A stretch of 64,000 nucleotides of DNA from NCBI GenBank assembly GCA_009773355.1, contig WRPG01000012.1:1-64000 (forward strand), written 5' to 3'. Origin of the DNA: Limisphaerales bacterium (lineage in GTDB: Bacteria; Verrucomicrobiota; Verrucomicrobiia; Limisphaerales; SXTU01). Below the pieces are notes generated by a model. It ran no database searches. It was not told the DNA's origin and was given only the letters and a program-made list of their open reading frames with translations. This document shows positions 1 to 7,147 of the stretch, piece after piece; the first letter of the stretch is position 1; each line of letters starts with the position of its first letter. The translations under genes were made by a program, and so were the position numbers.

Positions 1-382
1 GTCGCCCGCCGCCGGCAGCGCCGCGCCGCCGAACCTGCCCGCCCCGCCCAGCGCGGAGGCCGAGGACATCGAGAAGAACCGCGCGTTTGCCATCATCGCC
101 TACCTGTGGATTCTGTTCATCGTCGGTCTCATCGCCGCGCCGAACTCGAAGTTTGCCAAGTATCACGCGAATCAAGGGCTGGTGCTGTTCCTGGCCTCCC
201 TCATCGCCTCGGTGGGCTGCGTGGTCATCGGGTTTATTCCGCTGGTGAACCTGATCCTGATGCTCGCCGTGCCGCTGCCCTGGCTGGGCGGACTGGTGCT
301 GATGATTCTCGGCATCGTCAACGCCGCCGGCGGACGCTGCAAGCCCTTGCCCATGATCGGCCACTACGAACTCATCAAGTAG
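1..382 (+). CDS. DUF4870/Tic20-like small membrane protein, 5' truncated
   Basis: The frame is open from base 2 to the TAG at 380-382, so the start lies outside the window. About 126 codons are visible. The first part is Ala/Pro rich. It is followed by a hydrophobic stretch and the phrase KFAKYHANQGLVLFL, which is typical of DUF4870/Tic20-like membrane proteins. Two further hydrophobic helices follow, then a short polar tail. The family is integral membrane and its biochemical role is unknown. The stop is 2 bases before the trpF start, so the two genes are probably cotranscribed. Confidence 0.75.
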   Translation, partial: SPAAGSAAPPNLPAPPSAEAEDIEKNRAFAIIAYLWILFIVGLIAAPNSKFAKYHANQGLVLFLASLIASVGCVVIGFIPLVNLILMLAVPLPWLGGLVLMILGIVNAAGGRCKPLPMIGHYELIK

Positions 383-384
383 CC

Positions 385-1020
385 ATGCGCACCAAGGTCA
401 AAATCTGCGGCCTCACGCGGCTGCCCGACGCGCTCGCCGCCGTCGAGGCCGGCGCGGACGCGCTGGGCTTCATGTTCTTCGAGGGCAGCAAGCGGTTCCT
501 CCAGCCCGCTGACGCCGCCCAAATCATCCGCGCGCTCCCGCCCTTCGTCGCCAAGGTCGGCGTGTTCGTGAACGCGAGCGCCGACACCGTGCGCGCCACC
601 GTCGCCGAGTGCGGGCTGGACACGCTGCAATTCCACGGCGAGGAGACGCCGGCGTTCTGCCGCCAGTTCGCGCCGCTCAAGGTCGTGAAGGCCTTCCGCG
701 TCCAGAACGCCGAATCGCTCAGGCCGCTGCCCGACTACGCGGTGGACGCCTGGCTGCTCGACAGCCACGTGCCCGGCCAGCGCGGCGGCACGGGCGAGAA
801 GTTCAACTGGGACCTGGCCTGCCAGGCGAAGGAGCTGGGCCGCCCCGTCATCCTGGCCGGCGGCCTGACGTCCGAGAACGTCGCCGACGCCGTGCAGCAG
901 GTCTGGCCCTTCGGCGTGGACGTGTCCAGCGGGGTCGAGTCCGCCCCCGGCCAGAAGGACGCGGGGCTGGTGCGGCGGTTCGTGGCGATCGTCCGCGAGA
1001 TGGAGCAGGAGCTGGGGTGA
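385..1020 (+). CDS. trpF: Phosphoribosylanthranilate isomerase TrpF
   Basis: A 211-residue protein of the length usual for TrpF, the cytoplasmic TIM-barrel enzyme that isomerises N-(5-phosphoribosyl)anthranilate in tryptophan synthesis. The N-terminal KICGLT motif supplies the catalytic cysteine. GADALGFMFF, LQFHGEE, the LLDSH strand with catalytic Asp, the glycine-rich ILAGGL and GVDVSSGVE phosphate-binding segments follow in order. The ATG at 385 sits directly after the upstream stop, and the longer in-frame extension to 106 overlaps a real gene and is rejected. No other trp gene is in the window. Confidence 0.96.
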   Translation: MRTKVKICGLTRLPDALAAVEAGADALGFMFFEGSKRFLQPADAAQIIRALPPFVAKVGVFVNASADTVRATVAECGLDTLQFHGEETPAFCRQFAPLKVVKAFRVQNAESLRPLPDYAVDAWLLDSHVPGQRGGTGEKFNWDLACQAKELGRPVILAGGLTSENVADAVQQVWPFGVDVSSGVESAPGQKDAGLVRRFVAIVREMEQELG

Positions 1021-1227
1021 GGCGGAGTGCGTAAAGCGCAGGCCCCACGCCCAATGCCACTGCGGGCAGACGGCGTGCGCCCCGGCTCATGCCCCCCGCG
1101 CTGGCAATCCGGCAAATCGGGGCAACGGCCTCCGCGCCCGGGAAGAGCCGTCCGTCGCCCGCGTTGCATTTTGACCGGACAAACCATTTGAACTCCCTTA
1201 GCCCCGCACCTACAGTCGCCGCTCGTT

Positions 1228-1812
1228 ATGGGCACTGACAATTCCGCCTCGCCGGGTAATCCGTGGCTGCTGTGGGCGCTGCTCACCGTTTTCTCGTGGG
1301 GCGTCTACGGCGTCATCCTTCACAAGGGCCGCGGCTACATGCCGATGGGGCCGGAAGCGCCGCACGCCGGCCTCAAGGCATTCCTTTTCGTGTGCCTCGC
1401 CTACGCGCTCATCGGCGTGGCGACGATGGCGATGCTCAAGGCGCGCGGCTCGAACTGGACCTTCACCCCGGCGGGCATCCAATGGAGCGCCGTGGCCGGG
1501 GTGGCGGGGGCCGTCGGAGCGTTCGCGCTCGTGCTCGCGCTGGGCGCGGCGTCGCAAATCTACAAGGGTGCCGCCGCCGCCGCCGTGATGCCGATCGTCT
1601 TCGCCGGCGCGCCGGTGGTGAACACGATCGTCGCGATGGCGCTGCATCCGCCGGAAGGCGGCTTCAAGTCTCTGCCCGTGCCGTTCGTGCTCGGCTGCGT
1701 GATGGCCGCGTGCGGCGCGTTCCTCGTTGCCAAGTTCGCCCCGGCCAACACCGGCGGCGGCGCGCCCAAGCCGGCCATCGTGGCTCCCGCGAATCCGGCC
1801 TCGCAGCCGTAA
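1228..1812 (+). CDS. Multi-pass membrane protein, EamA/DMT-like
   Basis: A 194-residue protein with about five hydrophobic helices. It opens with a short polar segment and the helix WLLWALLTVFSWGVYGVIL, and it ends in an Ala/Pro-rich tail. The helix spacing and the small-residue-rich segments resemble half of an EamA/drug-metabolite transporter, which normally has ten helices, so this could be a half-size exporter or an unrelated membrane protein. The substrate cannot be inferred. The ATG lies about 200 bases after trpF with no clear Shine-Dalgarno sequence. Confidence 0.7.
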   Translation: MGTDNSASPGNPWLLWALLTVFSWGVYGVILHKGRGYMPMGPEAPHAGLKAFLFVCLAYALIGVATMAMLKARGSNWTFTPAGIQWSAVAGVAGAVGAFALVLALGAASQIYKGAAAAAVMPIVFAGAPVVNTIVAMALHPPEGGFKSLPVPFVLGCVMAACGAFLVAKFAPANTGGGAPKPAIVAPANPASQP

Positions 1813-1943
1813 GCAGCGAAGCGGGCTGCGGGAGTCGATTCGCCACCAGGAGGAACGGCGCAAAGGACGTTTTTGGCCTGCGCGTTCGTCGAGGCTTGGC
1901 CCTTGAACTGAGCGGGCAACGGGAGTAGTCATTGGGCAATCAC

Positions 1944-2375
1944 ATGAGCAGGCCCCGTCTTTCCCCGCTGTTGACCTGCCTCGTGGTTGACTTCTCGTTG
2001 AGCGCCTGGTCCTTGGCTGTGGCCTACTCGTTGGATGGCTACATCGGAGTCCTCGAAGGTCTGGCGGGGGCTGCCTGCTGGTTGGGTTCTCAGCCAAGAG
2101 CGAAGGTGTGGAGCCGCTGGTTCAAGTGGCAGGCGAACCGGCTGCAGCCCGGGGAGCGCCGCGTCCGATACCGGCTCTTCTGCGGCCAGGCCTTCTGCTG
2201 GCTGGGCGTGCTGGCCTATATGCTGCCGTTCCCATTCTGGTCCGCCGCGACCTGGTGCATCATGGGCGTCGTGCTGGTGGTGGTGCTGCCGGGGTTGGAC
2301 GAGGTCAGGGAGCAGTTCAAGGTCGAGGAAGCCCTTCCGCCGGGCGGGATTGCTTGCGCGGGGGGCCGCAATTGA
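1944..2375 (+). CDS. Small membrane protein of unknown function
   Basis: A 143-residue product if the ATG at 1944 is used; a TTG at 1932 would add four residues. Hydrophobic segments occur near residues 5-40 and 70-110, separated by a basic loop containing RYRLFCGQAF, and the tail is polar. I recognise no family. Base composition and codon use are like the neighbouring genes, which supports coding, but a long antisense reading frame also covers the region, as is common in such GC-rich DNA. Confidence 0.5.
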   Translation: MSRPRLSPLLTCLVVDFSLSAWSLAVAYSLDGYIGVLEGLAGAACWLGSQPRAKVWSRWFKWQANRLQPGERRVRYRLFCGQAFCWLGVLAYMLPFPFWSAATWCIMGVVLVVVLPGLDEVREQFKVEEALPPGGIACAGGRN

Positions 2376-2408
2376 CTGCCCAAGCCCGTGACGCCGGCGC
2401 AAAGAGTT

Positions 2409-2440
2409 TCCCTTTTTGCGCCGTTTGCGTTTTCTTGTGG
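2409..2440 (+). repeat. TTTGCG-type dispersed repeat, copy 1 (upstream of paaK)
   Basis: The pattern TTTTTGCGCCGTTTGCGTTT followed by TCTTGTGGC matches the repeat found at 50876-50903 and 52484-52510, with a related reverse-orientation copy near 40619. Here it lies just before the start of the CoA-ligase gene. It has no coding role if that gene starts at the GTG at 2455. Confidence 0.5.
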
Positions 2441-2454
2441 CTCAACAATCCAGT

Positions 2455-3714
2455 GTGAACGACCAGCTTGCCCAACTTCGCGGTCTGCTTTCCGCCCTGC
2501 GGGCGAACCCCTTCTACTCCGCCAAGCTCGCGGGCACCGGCCGGCTCGACGGCGTGGCGGGGCTTGCGGAGTTCAGCGCGCGCTGTCCGTTCACGACGAA
2601 GGCGGAGCTGGTGGCCGACCAGCAGGCGCACCCGCCCTACGGCACGAACCTCACCTTCCCGCTGGAGCGTTACACGCGCTGCCATCAGACCAGCGGCAGC
2701 ACGGGCAGCCCGCTGCGCTGGCTCGACACGCCGGAGAGCTGGACGTGGATGCTCGACAATTGGGAGACCGTCCACCGGCAGGCCGGCACCACGGCGGCAG
2801 ACCGGGTCTTCTTCGCGTTCAGCTTCGGGCCGTTCCTCGGCTTCTGGACGGCCTTCGAGTCCGCGCAACGGCTCGGCTGCCTGGTCTTCGCCGGCGGCGG
2901 CATGACCAGCGTGGCGCGGCTGCGGGCCATCCTCGACTTGCGGGCAACCATCCTTTGCTGCACGCCGACGTATGCCATCCATCTCGCCGAGGTTGCGGCG
3001 AAGGAGGGCATTGACCTCCGGCAGTCGTGCGTGAAGACCCTGAGCGTGGCGGGCGAACCCGGCGGGAGCATTCCGGCGACGCGGGCGCGGCTGGCGGAGT
3101 TGTGGCCCGGCGCGCGGGTGTATGACCACCACGGCATGACGGAGGTCGGCCCCGTGAGCTACGAATGTCCTGCGCGGCCCGGCGTGCTGCATGTCATCGA
3201 GCGGGCGTTCATCGCGGAGGTGGCGGACCCAGCGACCGGCCAGCCCGTCGGCGAGGGTGGGCAAGGCGAGTTGATTCTCACCAACCTCGGCCGCACCGGC
3301 TCGCCGCTGTTGCGCTACCGCACGGGCGACCTGGTGAAATGCGGAGCGCGGAATGCGGAACGCGGAGTCTGTGCGTGCGGCTCCAGCGACCTCGCGCTGG
3401 AGGGCGGCATCCTCGGCCGCGTGGATGACATGGTCGTGGTGCGCGGGGTGAACGTGTATCCCAGCGCCATCGAGGAAATCATCCGGCGGGTGGGCGGCGT
3501 GGCGGAGTATCAGGTGCGGGTGAGCCGGGCGCAGGCGTTGACGGAACTGACCGTGACCGTCGAGCCGGCGTTGGAGGCCGGCGGCCCCGACCTTGTGAGC
3601 CGGCTGGCCGCTGTGTTCGAGAGCAGCCTCGCCCTGCGCGTGCCGGTGGTGCTGGCCGCGACTGGCAGCCTGCCGCGCTTTGAATCCAAGGCCCGGCGCT
3701 GGACGCGGGAGTAG
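2455..3714 (+). CDS. Phenylacetate-CoA ligase-like AMP-forming enzyme (PaaK family)
   Basis: A 419-residue cytoplasmic adenylate-forming enzyme, close to the usual 430-440 residues of PaaK. The P-loop-like TSGSTGSPLRW, the adenine-pocket YDHHGMTEVGP and the YRTGDLV motif with the ribose-binding Asp appear in order, then a C-terminal lid with GRVDDMVVVRGVNVYP. It would activate an aromatic or similar acid to its CoA thioester; the substrate is unknown. The GTG at 2455 is preferred because the upstream in-frame TTG and GTG codons lie inside a dispersed repeat. The segment GARNAERGV near residue 300, just before CACGSS, is encoded by a GGAACGCGGAG repeat and looks inserted. Confidence 0.85.
   Translation: MNDQLAQLRGLLSALRANPFYSAKLAGTGRLDGVAGLAEFSARCPFTTKAELVADQQAHPPYGTNLTFPLERYTRCHQTSGSTGSPLRWLDTPESWTWMLDNWETVHRQAGTTAADRVFFAFSFGPFLGFWTAFESAQRLGCLVFAGGGMTSVARLRAILDLRATILCCTPTYAIHLAEVAAKEGIDLRQSCVKTLSVAGEPGGSIPATRARLAELWPGARVYDHHGMTEVGPVSYECPARPGVLHVIERAFIAEVADPATGQPVGEGGQGELILTNLGRTGSPLLRYRTGDLVKCGARNAERGVCACGSSDLALEGGILGRVDDMVVVRGVNVYPSAIEEIIRRVGGVAEYQVRVSRAQALTELTVTVEPALEAGGPDLVSRLAAVFESSLALRVPVVLAATGSLPRFESKARRWTRE
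3341..3368 (+). repeat. GCGGAACGCGGAG-type repeat inside the paaK-like gene
   Basis: A 28-base run of near-identical GCGGA(A/G)(T/C)GCGGA units inside the reading frame. Its last 14 bases, GCGGAACGCGGAGT at 3355-3368, recur exactly at 46162-46175 inside vsr. It encodes GARNAERGV between two well-conserved motifs of the ligase. Confidence 0.7.
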
Positions 3715-3717
3715 CGC

Positions 3718-3790
3718 GGTGGGGCGAGCGTCCTCGCGAGCCTTCGCTCCATCGCCTCGGCGGCCGGCTCGCGGGGACGCTCGCCCCACC
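3718..3790. repeat. Foldback element downstream of the paaK-like gene
   Basis: Two 25-base arms, 3718-3742 and 3766-3790, are inverted copies with one mismatch and enclose 23 bases. The outer ends read GGTGGGGCGAG, which is also the outer end of the larger foldback at 25440-25645. It starts 4 bases after the ligase stop. There is no T-tract, so it is not a classical terminator, although an RNA hairpin here could still affect the transcript 3' end. Confidence 0.75.
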
Positions 3791-3936
3791 CGGCCTTCCT
3801 GGTTCCGGCCCTTCTGATTGGCTGGCAGGGACAGCAGTCCGGGCTCTTTCCGGGCTTGAATGTTTTTCCTACGTCTGCGTCCTATTCCTCGCGCCGCTAA
3901 TCAAGCGCATAAACAACAAACACAACCTGTAGCACC

Positions 3937-4323
3937 ATGAAGAAACTGTTCGCCCTGTTCGCCGCCACCCTCATCGCGGGTTCCGCCTTCGCCGGTGAGT
4001 TCCCCGACATCAGCATCGCCGACCTCAAGAAGGCCATCGCCGACAAGAAGGTCACCGTCATTGACGTGATGGGTTCCTCCTCCTACAAGGCCAAGCACGT
4101 CCCCGGCGCGATTGACTTCGCCTCGGTCAAGGCCGACTTCGCCAAGGCCCTCCCCGCCGACAAGAACGCCCTCGTCGTCGCCTACTGCGGCGGCCCGAGC
4201 TGCAAGGCCTACCAGGCCGCCGCGAACGCCGCGGAGAAGCTCGGTTACAAGAACATCAAGCACCTCTCCGCCGGCATCTCCGGCTGGGTGTCCGCCGGTG
4301 AGAAGACCGACAAGGCCAACTAA
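3937..4323 (+). CDS. Secreted single-domain rhodanese-like protein
   Basis: A 128-residue protein with a Sec signal peptide (MKKLFALFAATLIAGSAFAG, cleavage after AFA). It carries one rhodanese domain: ITVIDV-like strand, the HVPGAIDF motif, then the active-site loop VVAYCGGPSCKAYQ with the cysteine persulfide residue, and a C-terminal LSAGISGW motif. Such proteins transfer sulfane sulfur or act as periplasmic redox sensors; the acceptor is unknown. It appears monocistronic, ending at a strong terminator 20 bases downstream. Confidence 0.9.
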   Translation: MKKLFALFAATLIAGSAFAGEFPDISIADLKKAIADKKVTVIDVMGSSSYKAKHVPGAIDFASVKADFAKALPADKNALVVAYCGGPSCKAYQAAANAAEKLGYKNIKHLSAGISGWVSAGEKTDKAN

Positions 4324-4342
4324 GCTTCGGCCCTGAATTCAC

Positions 4343-4380
4343 AGCGCCCCGCGCCCACGCGCGGGGCGCTTTTGCTTTTG
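4343..4380 (+). terminator. Rho-independent terminator after the rhodanese gene
   Basis: A perfect 12-bp stem (AGCGCCCCGCGC at 4343-4354 pairing with 4359-4370) with a four-base loop CCAC, followed by TTTGCTTTTG. It separates the rhodanese gene from the Tol operon. Confidence 0.9.
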
Positions 4381-4472
4381 ATGGGGGGCTGGAGGGAAGG
4401 CGGGCGGCGCGGTCCCGGCGGGAGCACGCGCCCGCGGTTCACGTCAAATTCGCGGCTGGCGACACGTTTGTT

Positions 4473-4501
4473 TTGACCGCGCTTCCGCCGGGCGTTACAC
4501 C
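4473..4501 (+). promoter_or_regulatory. Possible promoter of the tol operon
   Basis: TTGACC at 4473-4478 and TACACC at 4496-4501 are 17 bases apart, a spacing that suits a housekeeping sigma factor, and lie 39 bases before the tolQ start just after a terminator. The -10 match is weak. Confidence 0.3.
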
Positions 4502-4539
4502 AGTCGCATCATCGTTTGGGTTTGGGTTGTGATTGCTCC

Positions 4540-5256
4540 ATGAACGCACCGCTTTTCCTCCTTGCCGCAGGGACGAACTCCCAGCTCGGCTACATCTGGG
4601 AGAAGGCGACCATCGAGGCGAAGGTCATCATCGGCCTGCTGGTGATCTTCTCGATGTTCGCGTGGTCCATCATGGTTTCCAAGAGCCTGCAGATGCGCCG
4701 CGCCCGCCGGCTCAACGATCTTTTCATGGCCGAGTTTCGCGGGCAGAAGACCGTCCTCGACATCCACGACCGCCGCGTGCAGGTCGAGGGCTGCCCGCTC
4801 TTCACCGTGTATCAGGAAGGCTGCGTGGAGACCGAGGCACGGCTGAAACAGCCCGATGGCTCGCGCAAGAAGCACGTTTCCCTCAAGTCCATGGAGCACA
4901 TCAAGCGCACGCTCGAGGGCGCGGTCGCGCGCGAGTCGCTCGCGCTGGAGTCCGGCATCATCCTGCTGGCGCTGGCGGTCAGCGGCGCGCCGTTCCTCGG
5001 CCTGCTCGGCACGGTCTGGGGCGTGATGGACACCTTCGCCGGCGTGGCGCAGGCGCAGCGCGCGGACCTCGCGGCGATGGCCCCCGGCGTGGCCGCCGCG
5101 CTCGTCACCACGGTCGCCGGCCTGCTCGTGGCCATCCCCTCGATGTTCGGCTACAACTGGCTGGTCCACAACCTCCGCGTCCAGACGGTCGAGCTGGACA
5201 ACTTCGCGCAGGAGCTGGCGTCGAAGCTCGAGACGGAATTCTTGAAGGACGAGTAG
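4540..5256 (+). CDS. tolQ: TolQ/ExbB/MotA-type proton channel subunit
   Basis: A 238-residue inner-membrane protein. Helix 1 (IIGLLVIFSMFAWSIMVSK) is followed by a long cytoplasmic segment. Two adjacent C-terminal helices then carry SGAPFLGLLGTVWGVMDTF and ALVTTVAGLLVAIPSMFGYN, the family signature that lines the proton path. It would energise the Tol-Pal system together with TolR. The ATG at 4540 is preferred over an upstream TTG because the additional residues lack family resemblance. It is the first gene of the Tol operon. Confidence 0.93.
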   Translation: MNAPLFLLAAGTNSQLGYIWEKATIEAKVIIGLLVIFSMFAWSIMVSKSLQMRRARRLNDLFMAEFRGQKTVLDIHDRRVQVEGCPLFTVYQEGCVETEARLKQPDGSRKKHVSLKSMEHIKRTLEGAVARESLALESGIILLALAVSGAPFLGLLGTVWGVMDTFAGVAQAQRADLAAMAPGVAAALVTTVAGLLVAIPSMFGYNWLVHNLRVQTVELDNFAQELASKLETEFLKDE

Positions 5257-5258
5257 CC

Positions 5259-5513
5259 ATGTCCGCCTCGCACCTCCCCCCCAAGCCCGGCCCGCCGCCG
5301 TTGCACTGCGCGAAGTGCGCGGAGCACAACGAGCGCACGGCCGAGCGCTGCCGGCGGTGCCACGCCCGGCTGTGGGTGAAGTGCCGGCGCTGCAGCCTGC
5401 GCTCGCCGCGCACCCACTCGCGTTGCACCGGCTGCAAGGGCGAGCTGCCCACCGGCCTGCTGGAAACGGTCAAGCACACCGTCAAGAAACTCGCCCGGAA
5501 GGTGGTCCGATGA
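5259..5513 (+). CDS. Small double zinc-ribbon protein between tolQ and tolR
   Basis: An 84-residue basic protein with four closely spaced CxxC pairs (CAKC, CRRC, CRRC, CTGC), the layout of a double zinc ribbon, then a Lys-rich amphipathic tail. It has no signal peptide and should be cytoplasmic. Its ATG follows the tolQ stop by 2 bases and its stop overlaps the tolR start as ATGA, so it is tightly coupled to both. I know of no such protein in classical tol operons, and its function is unknown. Confidence 0.8.
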   Translation: MSASHLPPKPGPPPLHCAKCAEHNERTAERCRRCHARLWVKCRRCSLRSPRTHSRCTGCKGELPTGLLETVKHTVKKLARKVVR

Positions 5514-5929
5514 GACGCTTCTCACAGCGCAACTCCCTCGTGACGTTGAGCGAGATCAACATCACGCCGCTGCTCGACCTCGCGTTCGTGCTGCTCATCA
5601 TCTTCGTCATCACCACGCCGATGCTGGAGTCGTCGTTGAGCCTGAACCTGCCGGCCGGCAGCACGAAGCCCGACGCCCGCCCGCCCAAGGCCGAGGACAT
5701 CCGCACCGTGGAGATTGACCGCGCCGGAAACTTCCGGCTCCAGAAGCGCCCGCTGACGCTCGACCAGGTCGAGGCGCAACTGGTCGCCGACTTCCGCGCC
5801 AACCCGAACCTCATCATCCGCGTGCGCGGCGACAAGGACGGCAAGCTCGACCACGCGATGCAACTGCTCGACCGCTGCACCCGGCGCGGGATGACGCAGG
5901 TGAGCTTCAGCACGGAGCTGCGGCAATGA
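5510..5929 (+). CDS. tolR: TolR/ExbD biopolymer transport protein
   Basis: A 139-residue protein with one N-terminal transmembrane helix containing the family motif NITPLLDLAFVLLIIFVI, whose aspartate takes part in proton use, and a periplasmic domain ending in QVSFSTELRQ. It pairs with the TolQ-like protein. Translation is coupled to the preceding zinc-ribbon gene through an ATGA overlap. Confidence 0.93.
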   Translation: MRRFSQRNSLVTLSEINITPLLDLAFVLLIIFVITTPMLESSLSLNLPAGSTKPDARPPKAEDIRTVEIDRAGNFRLQKRPLTLDQVEAQLVADFRANPNLIIRVRGDKDGKLDHAMQLLDRCTRRGMTQVSFSTELRQ

Positions 5930-5940
5930 GGAGGAATGAC

Positions 5941-6006
5941 TGCCCGCGAAACACGCGAATGGAGCCGCCTTCCTTTGCTCTCTGTCATTCGCGTGTTTCG
6001 CGGGCA
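5941..6006. repeat. Perfect 21-bp foldback between tolR and the tolA/tonB-like gene
   Basis: The arms 5941-5961 and 5986-6006 are exact inverted copies separated by 24 bases and begin with TGCCCGCGAAACACGCGAAT. They occupy the 186-base space between tolR and the next gene. A reading frame of 61 codons across them is judged spurious. There is no T-tract. Confidence 0.85.
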
Positions 6007-6115
6007 AAACTTTTTTCTCGGCAGCCCGAAAAAGCCGGAGCAATCGCCGTCCGCTTCCCGTCGAACTTGTGTTCGCGGATGAATTTGAACTGGCGAATCC
6101 ATATCCATTGACCGA

Positions 6116-7147
6116 GTGAACCGGCGGCTCCAGACCAAATGCTTCCTCGCCTCGGCGGCGATGCACGCGCTGCTGCTCGTCATTGTCTGTGTCGCGCCCG
6201 CCTTCCTGCCGGAGAAGCCGCGCCCCAACACTCCGGTCATCAACATGATTGACCCGCGCCTGCTGGACCGGCTGGAGTCGCCTCCCGCCGCGCTGCCATC
6301 GCCGGCTCCGGCGGCGGCCCCTGCCCCTGCCACGCCCGTTGCCCCGGCTCCGGTGGAACCAGCCCCGGCCCCCAAAACTGTCGAGCCGCCCCGGCCGGTC
6401 GCACCCACTCCCCCGCCGCCCACGCCAAAACCGTTGGTCACACCAAAGAAGGAAGTCGCGAAGGAGCCGCCGCCCAAGGTCACGAAAGTGGAGCCGCGCC
6501 CCCTGCCGCCCAGCCCGAAAGGCAAGGAAGCCCCCGTCAAGAAAGTGACGAAGAAGGCCAGGGAGCCGGAGCCGGAACCTCCCGCCAAGCCCACGAAAAC
6601 CGCGCCCACCAAGTCCGCCATCAAGATCGCCAGCACCACGACCCTCGTCTCCCGCAAGGCCGAGGAGGACACGCGCGCGAAGGAACGCGCCGAGGCGGAG
6701 GAGCGCGCGCAGTCCATCGCCGCCGCCAAGGCCGCCCAGCTCGCCCATCAGCAACGTGTGGCGAAAATGAAGTCCATCCTCGGCGGCATCCAGGGCGGGC
6801 TGTCCTCGCCGGTGGACATCAACATTGATGCCGGCGGCGGCCCGAACGCCGTGGCCTTCCTCGAATACGGCCAGATGATGGTGCAGGTCTATGAGCGGAG
6901 CTGGCTCCTGCCCGGCACGTTGAACGACTCGCTCGCCGTCGTGAGCGTCACCGTCACCGTCGCGCGCAGCGGGCGCGTGCTGGACTGGCAGGTGCGCCGG
7001 CCCAGCGGCAACAGCGCGATTGACAAGTCGGTGCGTGAGACGCTTCAAAAGGTCATTCAGTTCGAGCCGTTCCCGGCCAGCTTCCGGGAGGCGCAACGCA
7101 CCTTCAACATAGACTTCAACCTCAAAGCCAAACGCACCACCGGATGA
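6116..7147 (+). CDS. TolA/TonB-like energy transducer
   Basis: A 343-residue protein with an uncleaved N-terminal helix (residues about 10-32), a long Pro/Lys/Glu/Ala-rich linker (about 50-210) that would span the periplasm, an alpha-helical Ala/Glu stretch, and a TonB/TolA C-terminal domain (about 250-340) with VARSGRVLDWQVRRPSGN and ETLQKVIQFEPFP. In this operon it should take the TolA role, linking TolQR to TolB-Pal. The GTG at 6116 is the only start in frame near the domain start. Its stop overlaps the tolB ATG (ATGA). Confidence 0.88.
   Translation: MNRRLQTKCFLASAAMHALLLVIVCVAPAFLPEKPRPNTPVINMIDPRLLDRLESPPAALPSPAPAAAPAPATPVAPAPVEPAPAPKTVEPPRPVAPTPPPPTPKPLVTPKKEVAKEPPPKVTKVEPRPLPPSPKGKEAPVKKVTKKAREPEPEPPAKPTKTAPTKSAIKIASTTTLVSRKAEEDTRAKERAEAEERAQSIAAAKAAQLAHQQRVAKMKSILGGIQGGLSSPVDINIDAGGGPNAVAFLEYGQMMVQVYERSWLLPGTLNDSLAVVSVTVTVARSGRVLDWQVRRPSGNSAIDKSVRETLQKVIQFEPFPASFREAQRTFNIDFNLKAKRTTG

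Noticed and set aside
4331-4380. The GC-rich hairpin as a dispersed palindrome like the others
   Set aside because: It has a short loop and a T-rich tail directly after a stop codon, so an ordinary terminator explains it.
5926-6111. A 61-codon frame between tolR and the tolA-like gene
   Set aside because: It consists mainly of the foldback arms and resembles no protein; an overlap with the tolR stop is not enough support.
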